NCBI GenBank assembly: GCA_963798435.1
Contig: CAWCTF010000004.1
Location: 124,001 to 188,000 of the forward strand
DNA from: JALHST01 sp963798435
Lineage (GTDB): Bacteria; Bacteroidota; Bacteroidia; Flavobacteriales; Flavobacteriaceae
Direction: 5' to 3'
Length of the DNA stretch: 64,000 nt
Part shown: in pieces, positions 35,501-44,867 of the stretch
How positions within the stretch are numbered: the stretch's first letter is position 1
Layout of the letters: the number at the start of each line of letters is the position of its first letter
Notes under the pieces: generated by a model
Told to the model about the DNA's origin: nothing
Databases searched by the model: none
Seen by the model: only the letters and a program-made list of their open reading frames with translations
Program-made: the position numbers and the translations under genes

Positions 35501-35717
35501 AATAAAAAAGGTTCGGTTCCCCAGGCACGCCAGTCACCGCTGCTGAACGGCCACCGCGAAACGGACCTATCAATCGATAGTCCAAACTCGAATAGAGCTC
35601 TTGTGGTACCCCTGCGCTATGGGTTTCGGTTATTTTACGTTTCTGTGCGCTACTTGAAGTGGGCAAAATAAAAATCGCAAGCAAACACATGCTTGCCCAG
35701 ACGTAGTATTTTTTCAT
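32583..35717 (-). CDS. sortilin/BNR-repeat (VPS10-like) secreted protein, copy 2
   Basis: Exported protein of 1044 residues from the ATG at 35717, with a signal peptide (MCLLAIFILPTSSSAQ). It is collinear with the downstream copy: IGPFRGGRSAAVTG near the N-terminus matches IGPFRGGRSVAATG, and Asp-boxes recur in the same places (TTDGGRTWENISDG, TEDAGKTWV, STDGGKSWKK, STDSGDTW). A C-terminal helical region of about 150 residues replaces any sorting domain. The 81-bp gap and shared strand suggest co-transcription. A ligand-binding or protein-sorting role in the envelope would fit the fold, but the function is unknown. Confidence 0.9.
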   Translation of the reverse strand: MKKYYVWASMCLLAIFILPTSSSAQKRKITETHSAGVPQELYSSLDYRLIGPFRGGRSAAVTGVPGEPNLFYFGATGGGVWKTTDGGRTWENISDGYFGGSIGAVEVAQSDPNVIYVGGGETTIRGNVSSGYGIWKTEDAGKTWVNAGLPNSRHVPRIRVHPTDFNTVYAAVLGDIYKPSADRGVYKSTDGGKSWKKTLYVNDQAGAVDLILDPNNPRILYASTWRAKRTPYSLSSGGEGSALWKSTDSGDTWSEISKNEGFPKDTLGIIGVTVSPKNSERVWALVEHKEKGGLYRSDDGGKKWTRINEDRKLRQRAWYYTRVYADTEDQDIVYVVNVDYHKSTDGGKTFSDFEAPHGDHHDLWIAPENSKRMIIGDDGGAQISYDGGQTWSTYHNQPTAQFYRLTTDNSFPYRIYAAQQDNSTIRIKHRSDGNAITEADWEDTAGGESAWIAVDPQNDDIVYGGSYGGFLTRVNHAAKTVRGINVWPDNPMGYGAEGMKYRFQWNFPIMFSRHDPKKLYTFSNHVHLSTNEGQSWKLLSGDLTRNDPTKLVSSGGPITQDNTGVEYYCTIFAANESPLKEGLLWVGSDDGLIHVSKDEGQNWENVTPPNMPEWSMVNSIEPSAFDEGTCYVAATRYKVGDFAPYLYKTTDFGKTWNKITNGIAAEHFTRVVREDPNRKGLLYAGTETGMYISFDDGAHWEPFQLNLPIVPITDLAIKNNSLIVATQGRSLYIIDDLTVLHQLDGLDKNSDMILYKPKNAYRTKGRASKEPSKTEGQNQPNGVVTYFYIKNLAEKDSVSLSFSNMKGDTLAIFKNSSKDKTKKLEVKKGGNRYVWDTKGEDAEKFDGMIFWWGSLEGPKAVPGDYKVHLSVNGETSTKTFTILPDPRSEASLEDMQKQHDFISSVNATVDKAHKSIKKIRKINDRLDTFIKQYKDNEQTKELVEKAKKLKEKFGEVEKALYQTQNKSGQDPLNFPIRLTNKLAHLNSLVSLDDFPPTDQDIMVKEELTSDIDVQLKTFDELINKEIALFNEEFNTLKLKYLFVE

Positions 35718-36020
35718 AGTCAATAAGCGTTCTTGTTAGTCAGGTCTAAATGTAAAAAGAAAATAGTATTTCGGGGTTCTAAATGGCTATAAATGTCAAC
35801 TAACTACTTGCTTGATTTGCAGTGCGGGTAGCAACTCCTGAATGTTAACAATGACTATTCAATCAATAGTGTCCTTTGCCTTTCTAACCGATTGCATTAA
35901 TAACCAATGCATTGGCATTTTCCCCATTTAAAATCTCAAAAATAAACAACCCCACAGAAGCCTAATTTTATATTTCAGTATATTACAGGGAAGAAAAAAT
36001 CTGTCTAAAAATTGCCCTTT
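35718..36020. other. divergent promoter region
   Basis: 303 bp between the sortilin-like gene (minus) and the EcsC gene (plus). A near -7 element, TACATTTA, faces the minus gene at about 35746-35753, and TATATTTC faces the plus gene at about 35968. No gene or repeat is seen. Confidence 0.35.
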
Positions 36021-36809
36021 ATGCTAAAAATAAGCTCCCTTACCCCCACAGATATTCAAACCCTTAGGGCGGCGAAGCACAAAATGGAAAACATCGGTTG
36101 GGCCATGCAGCAACTCAATACCTTGGGGAATGTCATTGAAACCAAAGTAAAACGTTTGCCTAAAAAAAGGCAGGATTGGCTGCAGCACTTAAGTTATAAC
36201 GTGCTGCATACGGTCGTAAAAAGCAATTTGATCACCATGAAACCAAGTAAACTAAAAACCACTCCGCTTAATAAAACCTATAAGACCCTGGTCACTTCCT
36301 CGGGAATACTGGGTGGGGCGCTGGGCCCTGCCGCTTTTGGCCTAGACCTGACGGTATCTACAAAATTGATGATGCGCTCTATCATGGATATCGCCAGGAG
36401 CGAAGGGGAAGACCTGAGCCAACTTGATACCCAATTGGCATGTCTTCAGGTATTCGCCCTTGGCGGCAAAACCAAACATGATGACAGTCTAGATACCGGA
36501 TATTATGCAACAAGGGTGGCCATTAGTTCGGCGGTTAAAGGGGGCACGAAGGCACTCGAAGGATTATTAAAAGGAAGTGGCAATTCATTGGTCAAATTCA
36601 TAGCCGCTGTCGCCGCCCGGTTTAGCGTGCAGGTTTCAGAAAAATTCGTGGCACAAGCCATCCCGGTAATCGGGGCGGCAGGAGGAGCTTCGATCAATTT
36701 GGCGTTTATACACCATTTTCAGAACATGGCCCAAGCGCACTTTAGTATTCGGAGGCTAGAACGTTCCTATGGGGAAGCTGTTGTTCGAAATGTCTATGAA
36801 AGCTTATAA
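36021..36809 (+). CDS. EcsC family protein
   Basis: Protein of 262 residues of the EcsC family. The conserved core is GILGGALGPAAFGLDLTVS, followed by MMRSIMDIARSEGEDL, and the C-terminal AQAIPVIGAAGGASINLAF. EcsC was named after a gene next to the Bacillus EcsAB transporter; its own role is unknown, and no EcsAB is here. The ATG at 36021 is preferred to a TTG three codons earlier. It converges with the MATE gene, 10 bp away. Confidence 0.9.
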   Translation: MLKISSLTPTDIQTLRAAKHKMENIGWAMQQLNTLGNVIETKVKRLPKKRQDWLQHLSYNVLHTVVKSNLITMKPSKLKTTPLNKTYKTLVTSSGILGGALGPAAFGLDLTVSTKLMMRSIMDIARSEGEDLSQLDTQLACLQVFALGGKTKHDDSLDTGYYATRVAISSAVKGGTKALEGLLKGSGNSLVKFIAAVAARFSVQVSEKFVAQAIPVIGAAGGASINLAFIHHFQNMAQAHFSIRRLERSYGEAVVRNVYESL

Positions 36810-36819
36810 ATTTTCAACA

Positions 36820-38205
36820 TTAAGTGTTGCTTGTCAGGGTATTGCGAATTTCCTTTCGCAGAAAATAGGCAGTTAAGATCGTCGCAAGTAAATCGGCAAT
36901 CGGAAAAGAAATCCACACCCCGATTTCCCCAAAAAAACCAGGAAGTATCAATATCAAAGGGATAAAAAAGAATCCTTGACGCAACAAGGTTAACAGTAAA
37001 GCCGGGATGGCCTTGCCAATGGCTTGAAAATATGCCGCCCCTATCAACTGCAGCGCAATGATCGGTGTAGCGGCAAATACCCAGCGCATGGCTGTCGGTG
37101 TATGTTGCATTACATAGGCGTTTACAGCTAGGTCATGGACCGAAAGCCCCGGTTTATTGCTTAGAAAAAGTCCAGCGATTTCCCCTGGAAACATAAAAAG
37201 ACCGATGAATACAATCGTTGCTAAAATGGCGGCGTATTTGATGGCGGTGTTAATACTTTCGCGCACCCTTTGAAATTTATGGGCCCCGTAATTATACCCA
37301 GCTATGGGTAAAAATCCCTGGGTAACGCCAAAAACAGGAAAGAGTGCAAACATAAGCATGCGCCCTATGATTGCATAAACGGCCACTGAGGCCTCCCCAC
37401 CTAAATTGAAAAGAATATTGTTCATCAACAGATAGACGATACTTACTACCGCCTGTCGGGACAAGGTTACAAAGCCTAACGAAGCAATTTCTTTCAGGAT
37501 GGGAATATCGAATGCCAAATCGGACATTCTTATTTTCAGTTCCGAGTTTTTTGAAAGGAAAAAATAGAGTACATATGCAAAACATAAAAAATAACTGATC
37601 GTCGTTGCCCAGGCGGCACCTTCCATTCCCCAATCAAGCAAGTTGATGAAAATATAGTCCATCAATAAATTGCTAATCGAGGGGATGATCATGGCAATCA
37701 TTGCGAATTTGGGCTTCCCCTCTGCACGTATTACCGTATTTCCCATCATACATAAAGCCAAAAATGGCACCCCGTATAAAACGATAATGTAGTAAATTTT
37801 TGCAGGCTCGAAAATAGCTCCCTTGCCTCCAAAAGCAGGAATTAGCGAGTCAACATACCATAATCCTAGAATGGCCATGGTGATAGTGAGAATAAATGTC
37901 AAGCTGATCTGGTTGCCAAAAGTTTTAAGTGCCTTTTCAAGATTATCGGCACCTAGGGCCCTTGAAATGATGCTCGAACCTCCGATACCTATCGCCATAC
38001 CCAAAGCCCCAATAAAGAAGGAGACAGGTAGTACTACATTGATGGCCGCTATGGCAATCGATCCGATCCAATTCCCCACAAAGATCGAATCGACTAGAAT
38101 ATTCAAGGACATTACCAGGATGCCTATACTTGCAGGTACCGCTTGTTTTATAAGCAACTTGCCAATCGATTCGGTACCAAGCTGTTCTGAGGAAACTTTT
38201 GCCAT
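36820..38205 (-). CDS. MATE family efflux transporter
   Basis: Inner-membrane cation-coupled exporter of 461 residues with twelve predicted helices in two halves. The N-terminal helix contains NILVDSIFVGNWIGSIAIAA, the family landmark, and the second half has the matching GVTQGFLPIAGYNYGAH. This places it in the NorM/DinF-type MATE superfamily. The substrate cannot be read from sequence. It lies 100 bp downstream of hemH on the same strand, which could place it in the same transcript, but a functional link to heme is not shown. Confidence 0.93.
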   Translation of the reverse strand: MAKVSSEQLGTESIGKLLIKQAVPASIGILVMSLNILVDSIFVGNWIGSIAIAAINVVLPVSFFIGALGMAIGIGGSSIISRALGADNLEKALKTFGNQISLTFILTITMAILGLWYVDSLIPAFGGKGAIFEPAKIYYIIVLYGVPFLALCMMGNTVIRAEGKPKFAMIAMIIPSISNLLMDYIFINLLDWGMEGAAWATTISYFLCFAYVLYFFLSKNSELKIRMSDLAFDIPILKEIASLGFVTLSRQAVVSIVYLLMNNILFNLGGEASVAVYAIIGRMLMFALFPVFGVTQGFLPIAGYNYGAHKFQRVRESINTAIKYAAILATIVFIGLFMFPGEIAGLFLSNKPGLSVHDLAVNAYVMQHTPTAMRWVFAATPIIALQLIGAAYFQAIGKAIPALLLTLLRQGFFFIPLILILPGFFGEIGVWISFPIADLLATILTAYFLRKEIRNTLTSNT

Positions 38206-38305
38206 TTATATGAATGATTGTTCTTTGTTTGTATTTAAACGTGATCTCTTATTTTGCATGCGGTAGCTCTATAGTTTTCAAAAGTAAAAGCCCTTCGTGC
38301 CGCAT

Positions 38306-39340
38306 TCAGGAAGACGGCAAAGCGCCCGTAGCGTCCCAGGCATTAACCCAATTGGTCATTACCGAAACCCAGTTATCAGAATCATTTAAACACGAAATAT
38401 GTTTATAATTACCCCCTCCAGCTTCTTGAAATTGATGTTTTCCCTCGATGGCAATTTCCTCCAGGGTCTCAAGACAATCCGAAACAAATGCAGGGGTAAT
38501 GACCGCTAAATTTTTAGTACCTTCCTTCGCCATGCGTTCAAACTCAAAATCAGTATATGGCTTGAGCCAGGGATCATTGGGCAAACGTGACTGAAATGAA
38601 TTGCTGACCTTATTTTCCGGCAACCCCAAATGGGCAACTACGCGCCTTGTAGTTTCAAAACATTGATGCCGATAGCACGTATTATGAGCTACTGAATTTG
38701 TCTGGCAACATTGTTCATCAATTTTACAATGAAATCGTGTGGGGTCGCTCTTGCGAACATGGCGCTCAGGGATTCCATGATATGAAAAAAGAAGATGATC
38801 GTATTCGAAATCCTTAAGGCCGTTCGAGATACTTTCCGATAACACTTTGATATACTCTGAATTTCTATAAAATGCCGGAAGTGTCGTTATCTTGAGTTTT
38901 GGAAAATAGGCTTTTTGATCTTCCATGGCTTTCACCACTACAGTTTCATAGGAAGACATTGCGTAGTGAGGATACAACGGAACCAAAAGAACTTCATCTA
39001 CACCCTGTTCGTTTAATTGTGCCATGGCATTTTTAATGGTCATGTTGCCATATCGCATTCCCAAAGTCACCGGAACCTTGGTCTTTTTTTGAACCTTTTT
39101 TGCAAATCGTTCAGAAATCACCACTAAAGGAGACCCTTCATCCCACCATATTTTTTTATAGGCCATGGCCGATTTTTTTGGCCGCGTACGAAGAATGATC
39201 CCTCGAACAATAATAGTACGCAACCATCTCGGAACGTCAATCACCCGTTCGTCCATGAGAAACTCATCTAAATATGGTTTTACGTCCTTAGGAGTAGGAC
39301 TATCGGGCGAACCTAGATTTACTAATAAAACTCCTTTCAT
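38306..39340 (-). CDS. hemH: ferrochelatase
   Basis: Final heme enzyme, inserting Fe(II) into protoporphyrin IX. The 344 residues show the signature LLFSYHGIPERHVRK with the metal-binding His, the opening KGVLLVNLGSPDSPTP, and the second metal-site Glu in SDCLETLEEI. Cysteines in DEQCCQTNSVAHNTCYRHQC form a cluster in a region where some bacterial and eukaryotic ferrochelatases carry extra segments; whether it binds an iron-sulfur cluster here is unknown. It is separated by 6.6 kb from the main hem cluster. Confidence 0.96.
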   Translation of the reverse strand: MKGVLLVNLGSPDSPTPKDVKPYLDEFLMDERVIDVPRWLRTIIVRGIILRTRPKKSAMAYKKIWWDEGSPLVVISERFAKKVQKKTKVPVTLGMRYGNMTIKNAMAQLNEQGVDEVLLVPLYPHYAMSSYETVVVKAMEDQKAYFPKLKITTLPAFYRNSEYIKVLSESISNGLKDFEYDHLLFSYHGIPERHVRKSDPTRFHCKIDEQCCQTNSVAHNTCYRHQCFETTRRVVAHLGLPENKVSNSFQSRLPNDPWLKPYTDFEFERMAKEGTKNLAVITPAFVSDCLETLEEIAIEGKHQFQEAGGGNYKHISCLNDSDNWVSVMTNWVNAWDATGALPSS

Positions 39341-39541
39341 CCGCTTTCATTTTATGAAGCGTAAAAATACTACTTGTTCAGATATTACGTTAGCAATATG
39401 CAATATAGTATCGATTTAGTCATAAGAATTCCTGATCATTCCAACCAAATTTCGGTAGGGGTCAAATAAAAGTTAATTGACTCGTTATTTTTTTTTAGAC
39501 TATTTATCTTGAGCCGATCTATTAAAAATTATTGGAACCCA

Positions 39542-42500
39542 ATGCGGATTATAAGCACCCTGGTCTTCTTATTTTTCTTTGCCCTCCTCCCGGCACAAAA
39601 TGAAAATAGTTTGCTATGGGAAATTTCTGGAAACGGCCTGACCGAATCCTCCTATCTCTACGGCACGATGCATGTTAGTAAACGCATCGCATTTCGTCTT
39701 GATGATGTATTTTATGAGGCCCTCGATAAGAGTAGCATCATCGCCTTGGAATCAGATCCCGATACCTGGCTAGACCATGCAGACGATTTAGGGTTCATGG
39801 GATTTGGTCAAGGGAATGGTTTTGTCACTAAGGGATTCTACACAAATTCGTTTCGCCTAAAAAATCCGAGAAAAGAGGAAATTGCTTCATACCTGGCCTT
39901 TGAAGATAGCCGCGTCAACGCTATTTTATATCGAACCGACGAAAATTCACAGAATTTTGAAGAAGAGACCTATTTAGACATGTTTATCTATCAAGCCGGC
40001 AAAAAGTTTGGAAAAAAGGTGGTGGCACTAGAAAACCTTGAAGAATCCTCAGCACTCGTTGGCCGGGCCAGCTTAAATGCCATGAAGCCGAAACCTGATG
40101 AATGGCTACAGAAGAAAATGCACCTACAAGACCCTATGGGTATTCTACAGGACGCCTATAGAAATCGAAACATACAGATGCTCGATTCAATTGACAAAGC
40201 CATGTATACAGAGCATTACCTTAAAAATATGCTTTTTATCCGCAATCGTAACATGGCTGAAAGACTTGATTCCCTTATACATACAGGAAAGGTATTCACA
40301 GGTATCGGCGCTGCACACCTACCGGGACAAAAAGGTGTTATCGCACGTCTACGAAATAAAGGGTATACCGTAGAACCTTTGGTTTCAGGCGCGACGACCA
40401 AAGGAAAAGAACTTAAGGCAAAGTTTGAAAATACGACCCGGGCGAATCAATATCGAATCGCTACCCCCGATGATTCTTTTTTCAGTATCGGCCTTACGAA
40501 TTCTTTATATCCCGTTTCAGAAGCAATCAATACCACGTATATATCACCCGATCTTGCCAATGGGAGCTTTATGATGGTGAGTCGTATTCCTACTTTTCAA
40601 TACCTGAGGCAAGACGCCATTTATACCTTAGATGATCTGGACAAATTGTTATTCGAGAACATTCCAGGTACCATTTTGAAAAAGACCCCAATAACGAAAA
40701 ATGGCATTCACGGGCTCGATATTAAAAATCAATTAAAGAACGGGGATTATCAACGCTATCAAATCTATGTAACGCCGTTAGAGATCCTGATCTTCAAGAT
40801 GGGAGGCGAGGGCGACTATGTGGCCCAATACGGAGATACCATTTTCAATAGCCTACATTTCAAGCAACCTATGCAAAAGAAAGTTAGGGTATTCTCTGGT
40901 TTCGACGATTTCGAAATACAAATGCCCTCATTTTACAATTATACCAACCAGTATAGAAAAGGCGACAGACTTCTTCAGGGCTTTGATTCAATCACGGGCT
41001 CCTATTATTTTCTTCGGAAGGCTACTTTGAACGATTTCAAATTTATTGAAGCCGATACCTTTGAATTGAAACAGATACAGCGGCGACTCTATCAGGATTT
41101 GCACTTGAAACCGAAGTATGATGAAGTTGATAACAGAACCCTTACATCATTCGCGCAAGTAGATACCACCAATGGCAGGCAATTACATTTAAAAACAACT
41201 TTTCGTTATGGGGATTATTATTTGATAGGAATAATGACCCAGCATCCTGAAGAAGTTAGGCCATTCTTTGATTCTTTTCGATTTAGAAATACGACCGATG
41301 GAGAACCTGCGGTAAAAATCAAGGATACGGCACTTTTTTTTACAACCGTATCTTCAGTCAAACCTTCTAAATTCGTTGAGAATAGCCAAAATTATTACAA
41401 TGGGCCGAACAAGCCCAAAGCATTTAATGCCTTTAACAAGAAAACGATTTACCAAAACCAGAATAATGAAGCCATTACCGTAGAAGTGAACAAGGCACAC
41501 GATTTTTTAATGTTCCCGAATATAGATTCGGTGTGGGCCTTGCGAAAAAAAATACTGGCAGAAAAGCAATTCACGATACTCTCGGAAAAAGACAGTACCC
41601 ATACAGAGGGTTATTATGAATTACAACTGACCTTATCAGATACGGCAAGTTCTCGTCGCATCTTGGTGAAAGACCTTGTTAAGGGAGGATTATTGTATGA
41701 ACTGAAGGCCATTATAGACGCCGAGGCCAAACCTAGTGTCTTTGTCGATGAATTCTTCAATAATTTTAAGCCTACTGATACCTTGATCGGGAAAGATATC
41801 CTTATCGACAAGACATCCGACTTTTTTAGTGCATTACGGGCCAATGATAGTATTGTCATTGATGGATTTCGCTTCATTGACTTCAAGGAAAAAAATATTG
41901 ATTCATTAAAATATTACATTTCGAAATTCGATTTTCCGAATGACAAAAAAAACATACAAGATTTTTTAATACTAAGTTTGGGGCGTCTGGATCGCCCGGA
42001 TATTCTGCCCTTTTTTAAGGAATTCTACGCTAATTCATATCAAAATTCAGCAGCTCAGACCAAGATTCTGCAAGCCGTATCAAGTCAAAGGACAGAAGCT
42101 GCCACTAAACTCTTATTAACATTATTGTCGAAAGACCTTCCGTTGGTAGCCAATAAATTTGAAATCTATTCAATTTTTATTCCGTTTATGGACAGCCTTA
42201 CCTTGGCAAAAAAATTATACCCCGAGTTATTAAATTACAGCGCAATAGAAGAGTACAAATCCCCGGTTTTTTCGTTGCTCGCGCAATTAAAATCCGAAGA
42301 GTTCCTAAAAGCCAAAAGCTACAAGAAGTATAAGAGCCAGCTCCTAAAGGATGCAAAAATACAGCTTAAACGTCAGCTTGGACTTCCTTATTTTCAACAA
42401 AATGCACGCAATCAATATAGTAACCTGAACTTGAATGTCGGGATTTTGGAAGATTATGTAGTATTGTTGTTTCCATACATCAAGGAGAAGGAGGTGCAAA

Positions 42501-43063
42501 AGTTCTTTGAGCGCTTACTCCTTGTGAAGGACAAGCAAATACGTACGACCTTGACAGCATTATTAGCCAACGAAGATATGGCGGTATCAAAGGGGATGTT
42601 GGATTCGTTGGCCGCCAATATCAACACTAGGGCACTTTTATTCAATAAATTAAAGAAAATTGGCAAGCTGGGAATGTTTCCCCACGCCTATCGCAATGAG
42701 AAATCCTTGGCCGAATCGAGGTTGTTCGAAGCTACTGATTTCGTTCCAGAAAGGGATTCGATATCGTTTTTGGGCCAGCGACCGCTGAGATACCGGGACA
42801 AAGGGTATACCGGCTACTACTTTAAGACAAGAAACAATTTAGAGTACGACAAAAATTTTACGATGCATCTGGTGGTTTTTGAAAAAGGAAAAGCCCTAGA
42901 CACCCGACCGTTTTATAAGAATGAAGGCATGCGTATTGAGGATACTGACACCGACCAAGAGGTCCTTGACTATGTCACCGAGGAATTTTTATTAAAAGAT
43001 AGGCAAAGGGCTGTCATTTATCGCGCCAATGCATACGGTGATTTTGGAATTTATGGTTATTGA
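39542..43063 (+). CDS. TraB/GumN family protein with three extra repeats and helical C-terminus
   Basis: Exported protein of 1173 residues from the ATG at 39542 (signal peptide IISTLVFLFFFALLPAQ). Residues about 20-280 form a TraB/GumN domain with GTMHVSK and GIGAAHLPGQKG. The rest is unusual for the family: three successive stretches (about 309-441, 454-581 and 629-744) end in the similar motifs DTIFNSLHF, RPFFDSFRF and DEFFNNFKP, suggesting a repeated alpha/beta domain. A helical HEAT-like region (about 770-1050) and a small C-terminal domain follow. TraB/GumN proteins alone are about 280-300 residues. A protease-like role is proposed for the family; the substrate is unknown. Confidence 0.86.
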   Translation: MRIISTLVFLFFFALLPAQNENSLLWEISGNGLTESSYLYGTMHVSKRIAFRLDDVFYEALDKSSIIALESDPDTWLDHADDLGFMGFGQGNGFVTKGFYTNSFRLKNPRKEEIASYLAFEDSRVNAILYRTDENSQNFEEETYLDMFIYQAGKKFGKKVVALENLEESSALVGRASLNAMKPKPDEWLQKKMHLQDPMGILQDAYRNRNIQMLDSIDKAMYTEHYLKNMLFIRNRNMAERLDSLIHTGKVFTGIGAAHLPGQKGVIARLRNKGYTVEPLVSGATTKGKELKAKFENTTRANQYRIATPDDSFFSIGLTNSLYPVSEAINTTYISPDLANGSFMMVSRIPTFQYLRQDAIYTLDDLDKLLFENIPGTILKKTPITKNGIHGLDIKNQLKNGDYQRYQIYVTPLEILIFKMGGEGDYVAQYGDTIFNSLHFKQPMQKKVRVFSGFDDFEIQMPSFYNYTNQYRKGDRLLQGFDSITGSYYFLRKATLNDFKFIEADTFELKQIQRRLYQDLHLKPKYDEVDNRTLTSFAQVDTTNGRQLHLKTTFRYGDYYLIGIMTQHPEEVRPFFDSFRFRNTTDGEPAVKIKDTALFFTTVSSVKPSKFVENSQNYYNGPNKPKAFNAFNKKTIYQNQNNEAITVEVNKAHDFLMFPNIDSVWALRKKILAEKQFTILSEKDSTHTEGYYELQLTLSDTASSRRILVKDLVKGGLLYELKAIIDAEAKPSVFVDEFFNNFKPTDTLIGKDILIDKTSDFFSALRANDSIVIDGFRFIDFKEKNIDSLKYYISKFDFPNDKKNIQDFLILSLGRLDRPDILPFFKEFYANSYQNSAAQTKILQAVSSQRTEAATKLLLTLLSKDLPLVANKFEIYSIFIPFMDSLTLAKKLYPELLNYSAIEEYKSPVFSLLAQLKSEEFLKAKSYKKYKSQLLKDAKIQLKRQLGLPYFQQNARNQYSNLNLNVGILEDYVVLLFPYIKEKEVQKFFERLLLVKDKQIRTTLTALLANEDMAVSKGMLDSLAANINTRALLFNKLKKIGKLGMFPHAYRNEKSLAESRLFEATDFVPERDSISFLGQRPLRYRDKGYTGYYFKTRNNLEYDKNFTMHLVVFEKGKALDTRPFYKNEGMRIEDTDTDQEVLDYVTEEFLLKDRQRAVIYRANAYGDFGIYGY

Positions 43064-43144
43064 GGGTTCATATGAAGCCACATTAGAAAGCCGAAGGTTA
43101 ATACTTCTATTAAATATGTATTTTTGAATTCAAATTCATTGTTG

Positions 43145-43987
43145 ATGAAAAATAGTTGTTTCCTACTATTCTTGGTTTTGGGCAATTTCGCTTCGTTTGG
43201 GCAACAAATCACCTGTTCGCCTCAGGATAAAAAGGCCCTTGAAACCAAGATGGTCGCTATCAAGGGACTATTCGATGCCGACTTAGGAAAGACCCTCGTT
43301 GCCGTAGGAAAGACTTTTATTGATACTCCTTACGTAGCAAAAACGCTCGAGGTGGGGGATACCGAATCGTTGGTAATCAATTTACATGGTCTGGATTGCA
43401 CAACATTCGTTGAAAATGTGCTGACACTAGGACAGCTGTTAAAAGCCGGCACTTCAGACTTCGACGAATATACCAAGATGCTGCAAACCGTTCGCTATAA
43501 GGATGGGGTATTAAATGGGTATGCTTCACGCCTGCATTATTTTTCGGAATGGATGGCCAACAACGAAAAGAAAGGACTGATTAAGAATATCACTGCCGAA
43601 ATTGGTGGTATCGAAATTACCAAGGATATTAATTTTATGAGCACACATCGTGATTTATACCCATTCTTAAAAGATAACGACAATTTTCAAAAAATACAGG
43701 CCTCGGAAAAATATCTTAACGACCAGGCCCTATGTATTTTACCTCAGGAGCTAATTGCCGCCAATGAACAGAAGATTCATTCAGGAGATATCATTGCGCT
43801 TACGACTTCAATCGATGGCCTCGATATTACCCATACCGGTATAGCGACCTTGGAAAACGATGGTCGCATTCATTTATTACATGCTTCGACAGGTTCGATG
43901 AAAGTTGAGGTTTCTAAATTGCCATTGGCCGAATACCTAAAAGGCATAAAGAAAAATACAGGTATTATGGTGGCACGCCCGCTCTAA
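43145..43987 (+). CDS. DUF1460 (N-acetylmuramoyl-L-alanine amidase-like) family protein
   Basis: Secreted protein of 280 residues. The signal peptide (CFLLFLVLGNFASFGQQ) is directly at the N-terminus when the ATG at 43145 is used. The family core is NLHGLDCTTFVENVLTLGQLL, with the catalytic-type Cys, and later GDIIALTTSIDGLDITHTG with a His, giving a Cys/His pair typical of NlpC/P60-related folds. Crystal work on family members suggested muramoyl-alanine amidase activity. The TAA stop shares CTAA with the TAG stop of the convergent ThuA gene. Confidence 0.87.
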   Translation: MKNSCFLLFLVLGNFASFGQQITCSPQDKKALETKMVAIKGLFDADLGKTLVAVGKTFIDTPYVAKTLEVGDTESLVINLHGLDCTTFVENVLTLGQLLKAGTSDFDEYTKMLQTVRYKDGVLNGYASRLHYFSEWMANNEKKGLIKNITAEIGGIEITKDINFMSTHRDLYPFLKDNDNFQKIQASEKYLNDQALCILPQELIAANEQKIHSGDIIALTTSIDGLDITHTGIATLENDGRIHLLHASTGSMKVEVSKLPLAEYLKGIKKNTGIMVARPL

Positions 43988-44784
43988 CGGCCCAAACAAT
44001 AAAGGATACCTCCTAACAAATGTTTTTGAAAATCGGGTTCATCATACGATTCTTTCGTATGCCCGCCCCCGGTATAAAATGACCGGCCACCCTCAAATTC
44101 ATGGTACCAGGCAATTGGATGGTTGTTTCCATTGGTACCACCTTCATAGGTGGTTTCGTCCAATTTCATCAGCACATTGATATCCGGAGCGATGGTCTTA
44201 TAATTATACCATTCATCGGTCCTGGTCCAAGTATCCGATAAGAAGTCGGTAGCCCTATGCCGTTTGTCTACCACATCGATTACGGCCTCACGCACGTTTG
44301 GGTTACCGGGGTGGCTTTCAAAATAGGCCCCTACCAGTTTTCCGTACCAAGGCCAATCATATTCCGTATCGGCTGCTGCATGAACTCCCAAAAAGCTCCC
44401 CCCTGCCCTAATATAATCTTCGAAGGCAGCCTGCTGGGCTTCGCCAAGTACATCTTGTGTGGTACTAAGAAATACGACCGCCTTATATTTCTTCAGATTC
44501 CTTGGATTAAAATCTAGGGAATCCTCAGTATGGCTGATCACGAAATTATTTTTGAGGCCTAATGATTTCAAGGTAGCTACTCCTTTCTCGATGGAGGCAT
44601 GTCGATATCCATTGGTCTTTGTAAAAACCAATACCAAATCGGTATTCATCTTCAAGGGGACTGGGATCTTGCCTACTGGCTGCCTATTTGTTAAGGATAA
44701 ATCTTGATCGACTTTTGCCGCATTACATGCTAAAAAAATAATTGCTATTAAGGTAATGGATATCGATTTCCAATATGTTCGCAT
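43984..44784 (-). CDS. ThuA domain lipoprotein
   Basis: Lipoprotein of 266 residues: the signal peptide ends in IIFLAC (lipobox Cys20). The ThuA-type class I glutamine-amidotransferase-like fold follows, with GGSFLGVHAAADTEYDWPW and PIAWYHEFEGGRSFYTGGGH as conserved family segments. ThuA proteins are linked to use of trehalose or related sugars and often occur with Gfo/Idh/MocA oxidoreductases; one of those is encoded about 20 kb away in this window, but the two are not in one operon. The stops of this gene and the DUF1460 gene overlap. Confidence 0.9.
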   Translation of the reverse strand: MRTYWKSISITLIAIIFLACNAAKVDQDLSLTNRQPVGKIPVPLKMNTDLVLVFTKTNGYRHASIEKGVATLKSLGLKNNFVISHTEDSLDFNPRNLKKYKAVVFLSTTQDVLGEAQQAAFEDYIRAGGSFLGVHAAADTEYDWPWYGKLVGAYFESHPGNPNVREAVIDVVDKRHRATDFLSDTWTRTDEWYNYKTIAPDINVLMKLDETTYEGGTNGNNHPIAWYHEFEGGRSFYTGGGHTKESYDEPDFQKHLLGGILYCLGR

Positions 44785-44867
44785 GGCTTATGGATTCAAA
44801 ATAAATTATTAAAGGGCTAAATATCGCTATTTCATTTGATTCTACCTTGAATTCCCCAATAAATGTA

